Positions 32,405 to 37,148 of a stretch of DNA of 37,148 nt are shown here, in pieces. Where the stretch lies: positions 1 to 37,148 of the forward strand of contig JAGBXW010000105.1 of the NCBI GenBank assembly GCA_017629095.1, written 5' to 3'. The notes under the pieces are model-generated. The model was not told the origin of the DNA. It worked only from the letters and a program-made list of their open reading frames with translations, and did no database searches. Each line of letters begins with the position of its first letter. The stretch's first letter is position 1. The DNA comes from Treponema sp. GTDB lineage: Bacteria > Spirochaetota > Spirochaetia > Treponematales > Treponemataceae. Made by a program: the position numbers and the translations under genes.

Positions 32405-33436
32405 TCACAAAGGAAGAGCTTTTTCCATGTCGATTTGTATCCGTTTTACCAGGCCTTCTCCCCAATAGTCGCAGAGGATTTCATAGGCTTCCGTTTGGAG
32501 CTCAGGTACCACAGAATGCTGTAACTGATGAAGATTATTTGCCACATAAAAGCGACACATCTTTCTGATGGAGGCTCGCTGTTCTTCTGTAAAAGGAGGA
32601 TTCAAATCCTGCAAACAGGCAAAAAGCACGGTAAACACAGAGGCAGTGGAACAAACCTGCTCCCAGCGCTCCAATGAAGTAATTTTTGTGTTAGAGGAAA
32701 TACCGGTGTTTACGGTATAGTTGTAAACCACATCGGGAATCCCCACATAGCGGCGGGCTCCGTGGGCAATAAGCAGATACAGCACCACATCCTCTGCCAT
32801 GGTACAGTACATGGAAGGAATTTGCTCCAGTGCCTCCAGATACAAGCTACGACGAAGAAGCTTTCCCCACAAAAAATTATTGTGCTGTCGTTCCACCAAG
32901 GTGTTTTGTAAAATAGCTCCACCTTCTAGGGTTCCCACAAACACATTCTGTACCCGCCGCCGATTTGCTTCCAACACCTTTTCCAAGGCGGCCCCCTCTA
33001 GCTGGCAGCCCTCTTGAGCAAGAATCACCTGAGCTGAACCGTGAACAATATCTGCCTCAAGCTCCAGTGCCCTCTGGTACAAGGTGGCTAGGGCCGCGGA
33101 AGGAATACTATCGTCACTATCAAGGCAAAAGATATAGTCTCCACTGGCTGCCTCCACAGCAGTACGGCGAGCTTCTACTAGCCCAAGATTTTCTTCATGC
33201 AGAATATGACGCACTGGCCAGCGACTTGTTTGCTGGAATTGAGAGACAATTTGTGCTGAACTAAGCTGGTTCTCCTGGAATTTTGTGGCACAGGAAGCAG
33301 GACTGGCATCATCTACTACGATAATTTCCAGCCCCGCAGACTCCAAGCCCTGCTGAACCGCCACACTTTGGAGGCAGTTCAGCAAGATTGATTCTGTGCC
33401 ATACACCGGAATACAGACGGAAATGGCGGGGATCAT
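32405..33436 (-). CDS. Family 2 glycosyltransferase
   Basis: 343 residues, cytosolic. GT-A fold with ISVCIPVYGTE, IIVVDDASP (about 38-46), HEENLGLVEARRTAV, the metal-binding DSDD (about 106-109) and the acceptor-side EDVVLYLL (about 209). It would transfer a sugar from a nucleotide donor; donor and acceptor cannot be read. The ATG overlaps the stop codon of the lipoprotein gene as ATGA, showing translational coupling. An enzyme of this type within an operon of exported lipoproteins suggests modification of a surface molecule or of the operon's own products, but this is inference. Confidence 0.9.
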   Translation of the reverse strand: MIPAISVCIPVYGTESILLNCLQSVAVQQGLESAGLEIIVVDDASPASCATKFQENQLSSAQIVSQFQQTSRWPVRHILHEENLGLVEARRTAVEAASGDYIFCLDSDDSIPSAALATLYQRALELEADIVHGSAQVILAQEGCQLEGAALEKVLEANRRRVQNVFVGTLEGGAILQNTLVERQHNNFLWGKLLRRSLYLEALEQIPSMYCTMAEDVVLYLLIAHGARRYVGIPDVVYNYTVNTGISSNTKITSLERWEQVCSTASVFTVLFACLQDLNPPFTEEQRASIRKMCRFYVANNLHQLQHSVVPELQTEAYEILCDYWGEGLVKRIQIDMEKALPL

Positions 33437-34935
33437 GAGGAAGTTTCTTCTTGTTTTATGTACTCATATCCAGAACCAGTAGAAGTTATGGATGGCTGAT
33501 AATAAGAGCCATTCACATCTACCGTTTCAAAAGCAAGTGTTTCCAAATCTACCGTAATAATGCGAGATTTCTTTGTAATTTTTGCTTGAACGCCATCTTT
33601 GCTCATTGTAAAACCGGCATCTGCTATCACCAGTTTTTTAGGCATAATGGCAACAAACCCCTGTGGTCCATAAAAGACACTTGCGTCATTGCTAGAATCT
33701 GGGCCAGAGTACTCAACAGTTCCATCTGTTACAGCGTCGGTAGCATTGATACCTGAAATTGTTTGACTTGTGTCAGCAAGTCCTAAATACCCCTGAGAGC
33801 CAAAACTTGTATCTAAAGCTAGGGTATCAGGATTGATTTTTAATACAGCACCTAAACTATACGACTCTGTAGGAACACTCGTATCATACATCGTATCTAT
33901 TGATACTCTACTCAGGAGTAAATACAAAGAACCTTCGTGGTAAATCATTTGACTTGAGGGAGGATTAGAACCAAATATCTCAGGCAACGTAAATGTTTTA
34001 TTATCAAGAAACAGCGTAGCATTTTTCGTTCCATTGGAAGTATCTTCCAACTTGTAACTAGAAAATTGTACAACACCTAGAATAGGTGCATCTTCTCCCC
34101 CATCTTGAGTTTCTGCATAATTTGCAATATATGCAATATTATCATGTACAGCAAACCCCAAAGACTCTCCAGCAAAAAGTACATTAGCTTCACTATCCAT
34201 AATATCTTTAGGATCACTTTCTGTATCAGACCAATATTTTACAGAACCACCATCACCAATTCCATATAAAATATCAGTAACATCATCATAAGAAAAAGCA
34301 TAGAAAGGAGGAGCATTATAAAAGATTTCAGATGAAATATAGGAACCATCAGGTTGTAAATCATAACGAGAAGCTCCGTTTTGCCCATCAGTATACCAAT
34401 ATACGTTTCCCAAGTTATCAAAACACCATACTGGATATGGCCACTCCGTTGTGAGCAATGAAGTTTTTGCCTCATAATTCCCATAGGGAGCAATGTTTAC
34501 ACTAGAATTATCCCACATCAGTACGCCACTTACTCTGCCTAGGGCTACAGTTAGGCTATTATTACCTGCCACAACTTCGTGACTTTCCGAATTGCCAATC
34601 CACACAAGGTTGTTTCCTGCTTGAACCGTCAAATGTAACGTAACAGAAATACCTACCGGAATATTTTCAAAAGAAAAGGTTGCCTTTGCCAAAGCACCAG
34701 AATCTACTGTAACACTGGTGTCCGTAGAATAATCTCCAGATAAAACGCCTGTTACAGTATAGCTTGTTCCACTAGTGATACTTCTAAAAGAAGCAACACT
34801 GCGAATCTCCTTGGCTAGAACCTCCCCCAGTGTAAAGGAAACACTTCCCACCTTGTTTTCCATGAGCTGAACATTGTTACAAGCTATCAAGCAAAAACTA
34901 AATACAAGCAACAAAAAACAACAGAACTTTTTCAT
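33433..34935 (-). CDS. Large lipoprotein with beta-propeller-like repeats
   Basis: 500 residues. MKKFCCFLLLVFSFCLIAC is a lipoprotein signal (Cys19). Residues 25-130 resemble a fibronectin/carbohydrate-binding-like beta-sandwich (FSFENIPVGISVTLHLTVQAG, NNSLTVALGRVSG). From about 150 there are repeating strand groups of the propeller type (WCFDNLGNVYWYTDGQ, YAFSYDDVTDILYGIGDGG, MIYHEGSLYLLLSRV, KLVIADAGFTM), each a question-and-answer like read-out pattern. GGGAGGGAG precedes the ATG. First gene of the four-gene operon with the glycosyltransferase, the metallopeptidase and the small exported protein. Function unknown; a surface-binding lipoprotein is likely. Confidence 0.82.
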   Translation of the reverse strand: MKKFCCFLLLVFSFCLIACNNVQLMENKVGSVSFTLGEVLAKEIRSVASFRSITSGTSYTVTGVLSGDYSTDTSVTVDSGALAKATFSFENIPVGISVTLHLTVQAGNNLVWIGNSESHEVVAGNNSLTVALGRVSGVLMWDNSSVNIAPYGNYEAKTSLLTTEWPYPVWCFDNLGNVYWYTDGQNGASRYDLQPDGSYISSEIFYNAPPFYAFSYDDVTDILYGIGDGGSVKYWSDTESDPKDIMDSEANVLFAGESLGFAVHDNIAYIANYAETQDGGEDAPILGVVQFSSYKLEDTSNGTKNATLFLDNKTFTLPEIFGSNPPSSQMIYHEGSLYLLLSRVSIDTMYDTSVPTESYSLGAVLKINPDTLALDTSFGSQGYLGLADTSQTISGINATDAVTDGTVEYSGPDSSNDASVFYGPQGFVAIMPKKLVIADAGFTMSKDGVQAKITKKSRIITVDLETLAFETVDVNGSYYQPSITSTGSGYEYIKQEETSS

Positions 34936-35001
34936 TCTCCCTCCCTAACAATTCTCCATGAAAATGAAATACACATCGAGCACAACTTTATAGCAGTTTA
35001 G

Positions 35002-35030
35002 ATTGTAACACATATAATTTGAACTCACAA
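35002..35030 (-). promoter_or_regulatory. Predicted promoter of the propeller/GT/metallopeptidase operon
   Basis: TTGTGA (35030-35025), 17-base spacer, TACAAT (35007-35002). The leader is about 60 bases. Confidence 0.55.
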
Positions 35031-35127
35031 CAATTTAGATCAAAAAAGAGAGAACATGAGGAGGACAGTTAAATGAGAGGTATGATTTTATCAACAAGGT
35101 TTAATTCACTAAGATTTTATGGAAAAA

Positions 35128-35403
35128 TCAATCCAAGACGGGCATACGATGTTCCATCACCACAGCTCTCAGTATATCATTTATCTTAACTTGATATCCT
35201 TTGCCATAGTTTTTTAAAACAGCTAGTAAATCAGCATCAATACGAATAGTAACACTTTGTTTCACAGGCTTCACCGTATAATATTTAAGTCGAGCCTTAG
35301 AAAAATCTGTAGTCTGGGGAATATCAGTGTAGTCAACAGGATAAGAATTCAAATCCTTCAGTTCCTGAAGTTGTTCATCGGAAAGTTTGCAAGTAGTTTT
35401 CAT
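35128..35403 (-). CDS. brnA: BrnA antitoxin
   Basis: 91 residues from the ATG at 35403, inside the end of brnT (29-base overlap, AAAAAGG just upstream). An upstream start at 35427 is not supported. The C-terminal ribbon-helix-helix (KQSVTIRIDADLLAVLKNYG, KGYQVKINDILRAVVM) is characteristic of BrnA, with the N-terminal toxin-binding part (YPVDYTDIPQTTDFSKARLK) before it. It neutralises BrnT and represses the operon as a complex. In BrnTA loci the toxin gene comes first, as here. Confidence 0.92.
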   Translation of the reverse strand: MKTTCKLSDEQLQELKDLNSYPVDYTDIPQTTDFSKARLKYYTVKPVKQSVTIRIDADLLAVLKNYGKGYQVKINDILRAVVMEHRMPVLD

Positions 35404-35698
35404 AAGCCTTTTTCTCCAAAGGATCAAGTCCCCGAGCGGAAATGAGTCGATGCCTCAGTTTTCCATCAGAACATCGCTCCGTATAAAAAACAGTGACAAT
35501 AGCAATACCGTTGATTGTTCCAAAACCTTGAAAACGTTCTTCTTCCAAGGTTGAATGACTTTCATCAGGAATTTCAACAAACCAAGGATCATGAAACACC
35601 TTGGAGGCTGTCTCAAAACTAAGATGATGCTTATTTTTGTTGAGAATGTCCTTTTCACTGTCCCATTCACAGCAATCATCAGAACTATAAACAGTCAC
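35375..35698 (-). CDS. brnT: BrnT ribonuclease toxin
   Basis: 107 residues, GTG start at 35698. Recognised from CEWDSEKDILNKNKHHLSFE, TASKVFHDPWFVEIPDESH, EERFQGFGTINGIAIVTVFY, the Arg/Ser catalytic stretch HRLISARGLDP and the C-terminal helix with KKAYENY. BrnT is a RelE-fold mRNase. All typical segments are present, so the toxin looks intact. The N-terminus (TVYSSDDC) is a few residues longer than most. The GTG lies six bases after a -10 box, with only AGG two bases before it, so translation initiation may be leaderless. Confidence 0.92.
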   Translation of the reverse strand: MTVYSSDDCCEWDSEKDILNKNKHHLSFETASKVFHDPWFVEIPDESHSTLEEERFQGFGTINGIAIVTVFYTERCSDGKLRHRLISARGLDPLEKKAYENYLQTFR

Positions 35699-35704
35699 TA
35701 CCTA

Positions 35705-35733
35705 AGTATATAATAGCAATACTTATTTGTAAA
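35705..35733 (-). promoter_or_regulatory. Predicted promoter of brnTA
   Basis: TTTACA (35733-35728), 17-base spacer, TATACT (35710-35705), six bases from the GTG. An alternative is TTGTAT-17-TATTAT five bases further upstream. The 16-mer at 35721-35736 is identical to 6319-6334 of the chemoreceptor promoter and has a TATTT/AAATA dyad. Confidence 0.55.
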
Positions 35734-35771
35734 TACAATTCTGTAAGCAAATAGTATCCTAATCCCTCCCC

Positions 35772-36872
35772 CTAAAACTTATATTTCCAAGACAGGGGAA
35801 TTGCTAGATAGGTGGAACGAAGAGCGGCTACAGAGGTGGAGGTGAGCCATTGGTGCAGATCAATCCTCACGCCGGCGATAATCTGATGTTTTTCGTTCTC
35901 AAAGATAAAACGAGGATGAATAGTGAGGTTCCAAGGATTTCGCCAGTCATCTTCATTGAGGAATTCGGTAAAATATTTTAGGTCAATCTTAAAGTCCAGA
36001 TCTTCAACGATTTCAAAGATAACCACGCCACCTGCATAAAAAGGATTTTGCTCAGAATGGTACAAGGCAGCTTCTAAATCAGCTCCAAAGGTAAAGCGCC
36101 ACAGTCGATATGTTCCACTAAAATTGATGATATGGCTGGTGTCGTAACGGTCATTCCACTGAACAATAGGATTACTCAGGATTTTTCGCCAGTCCCCATA
36201 ACCATTAGCCGTCCCAATGGCATAACCATTGTAGGTGTAGCCTCCGCTAATGTAGAGATTTTCCACCCCAACAAAGCTAGCAAATATGCTGAAGGAAGAA
36301 GCATCCCCCTTGTAATTAAGCCCAACATTAAAGCTATCCATATTTACGTTGGCACCAAAGTTCATTTTAAGGGAAATATCTCCATTCTCTACCCCAAGCT
36401 GAGGCACATTTACCCCAAGGGTAACGGGGCCCCACACAAAGCTAGTGCCAAAATATTTTTTTCCATACCAGCCATTGGGAGTAAACTCGTTGAACACGTT
36501 CATAAATGAAGCAGGCAAGGCCATATAAAAATTATTACCAAAAACCATTTCCACATGCTTGTTGGGCCGAAACCACACATTGGCCTTAACCGGGCTCCCC
36601 ACCAAGGTGTAATCTTTATACTGATAGTCGTTGGCTAAATCCAGCCGATATTCTGCTTGGGCTCCAAAATAAGTCATGTTGATAAGACCAAAGGCGGTAT
36701 TATACAAACCACCAAAGCCACTTGACTTTTCCCCAGTGTTCTGTCCATTGTCCTGAAGTTCGTAAAGTCCTTCGGTACCGAACTTGTTGTATACCTCATA
36801 GGTTTGAGAAAAAGCCTGACTGCCCATCCCCACTACAAAAAAAATAGCAACTATCCACAGTAGTCTTTTCAC
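35772..36872 (-). CDS. Predicted outer-membrane beta-barrel protein
   Basis: 366 residues, GTG start at 36872 with AAGGAG seven bases upstream. Signal peptide MKRLLWIVAIFFVVGMGSQAFS. The mature part consists of regular amphipathic strands with turns (INMTYFGAQAEYRLDL, FSIFASFVGVENLYISGGYT, FKIDLKYFTEFLNEDD) and ends YLAIPLSWKYKF with a C-terminal Phe, the usual signal for barrel assembly. About 14-16 strands are expected. I do not recognise a named family; function unknown. Upstream lie two tandem 11-bp repeats that may be regulatory. Confidence 0.8.
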   Translation of the reverse strand: MKRLLWIVAIFFVVGMGSQAFSQTYEVYNKFGTEGLYELQDNGQNTGEKSSGFGGLYNTAFGLINMTYFGAQAEYRLDLANDYQYKDYTLVGSPVKANVWFRPNKHVEMVFGNNFYMALPASFMNVFNEFTPNGWYGKKYFGTSFVWGPVTLGVNVPQLGVENGDISLKMNFGANVNMDSFNVGLNYKGDASSFSIFASFVGVENLYISGGYTYNGYAIGTANGYGDWRKILSNPIVQWNDRYDTSHIINFSGTYRLWRFTFGADLEAALYHSEQNPFYAGGVVIFEIVEDLDFKIDLKYFTEFLNEDDWRNPWNLTIHPRFIFENEKHQIIAGVRIDLHQWLTSTSVAALRSTYLAIPLSWKYKF

Positions 36873-36940
36873 AGGAAAACTCCTTTTTTGTAAAGCTACA
36901 GTAAACGATAGTTGCCAGTTCTGCTAAAAGCAAATGCTAT

Positions 36941-36962
36941 AAATTGATTTAAAATTGATTTA
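36941..36962. repeat. Two tandem 11-bp repeats upstream of the barrel gene
   Basis: AAATTGATTTA occurs twice with no gap (36941-36951 and 36952-36962), spaced by one helical turn. On the minus strand the copies overlap a weak TTTAAA-17-TATAGC promoter-like arrangement. Confidence 0.6.
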
Positions 36963-37027
36963 AACTCTTGCAAAACTCTATTGAGGCGGGGTTATTTTCA
37001 CAATTATATGAAAAGGGCAAAAAAAAA

Positions 37028-37137
<110 letters not shown>

Positions 37138-37148
37138 AAGAATGAATA

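Noticed and set aside
30516..32465. 649-residue version of the metallopeptidase
   Set aside because: The extra N-terminus is basic, overlaps the glycosyltransferase gene and hides the lipoprotein signal that begins at 32360.

Overview
The window reads as a piece of a moderately AT-rich chromosome from a Treponema-like spirochaete. Support for this: many lipoproteins with loose spirochaetal lipoboxes (FSSC, FTSC, ITSC, MGC), two methyl-accepting chemotaxis proteins, a one-chain pyruvate:ferredoxin oxidoreductase of anaerobes, HtpG, EttA, a COG5464/Rpn-type nuclease fragment and treponeme-style outer-membrane barrels. The genus is an inference from protein style; no search was possible.

Layout. 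1-3.4 kb: the 3' end of an Rpn-family gene, ettA (minus) and a divergent exported SPOR-like/YfaP-like protein. 3.4-4.3 kb: a 5'-truncated lipoprotein remnant and an intact related lipoprotein, bounded by 29-bp direct repeats. 4.35-10.1 kb: two paralogous chemoreceptors and a membrane GGDEF protein, all minus, each with a recognisable promoter. 10.15-13.1 kb: a cobalamin riboswitch on the plus strand, a 23-codon leader ORF whose ribosome-binding site sits in the switch's expression-platform hairpin, a small lipoprotein and a divergent TonB-receptor-like barrel. 13.2-15.9 kb: an outer-membrane barrel, a DinJ/YafQ toxin-antitoxin locus with a frameshifted toxin, and a lipoprotein. 15.9-19.1 kb: htpG and a GAF-GGDEF protein. 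19.3-23.0 kb: a YhcH-family protein, then a minus-strand operon of antitoxin, PIN toxin, MoxR-type AAA+ ATPase and VWA protein. 23.1-30.2 kb: pyruvate:ferredoxin oxidoreductase and, divergently, a type Vd-like patatin with an orphan ABC ATPase. 30.15-34.9 kb: a four-gene minus-strand operon (propeller-like lipoprotein, family 2 glycosyltransferase, M30-like metallopeptidase lipoprotein, small exported protein). 35.1-37.1 kb: BrnT/BrnA, another barrel, and a 5S rRNA gene at the right edge, presumably the end of an rRNA operon.

The most interesting part is the cobalamin-switch locus. The ribosome-binding site that the switch appears to mask belongs to a short ORF ending in Pro-Pro-Pro-stop, not to the lipoprotein or receptor. 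The receptor has a short plug behind a long Pro/Gln/Lys-rich tether, and the lipoprotein is of an unrecognised type. Together they are a candidate B12 (or corrinoid) capture system. Secondary points are a set of genes whose -10 box lies exactly six bases before the start codon (possible leaderless mRNAs), a one-base-deletion toxin pseudogene beside an intact antitoxin, and the M30/glycosyltransferase/propeller operon. No tRNA gene, CRISPR array, complete insertion sequence or replication origin was seen.
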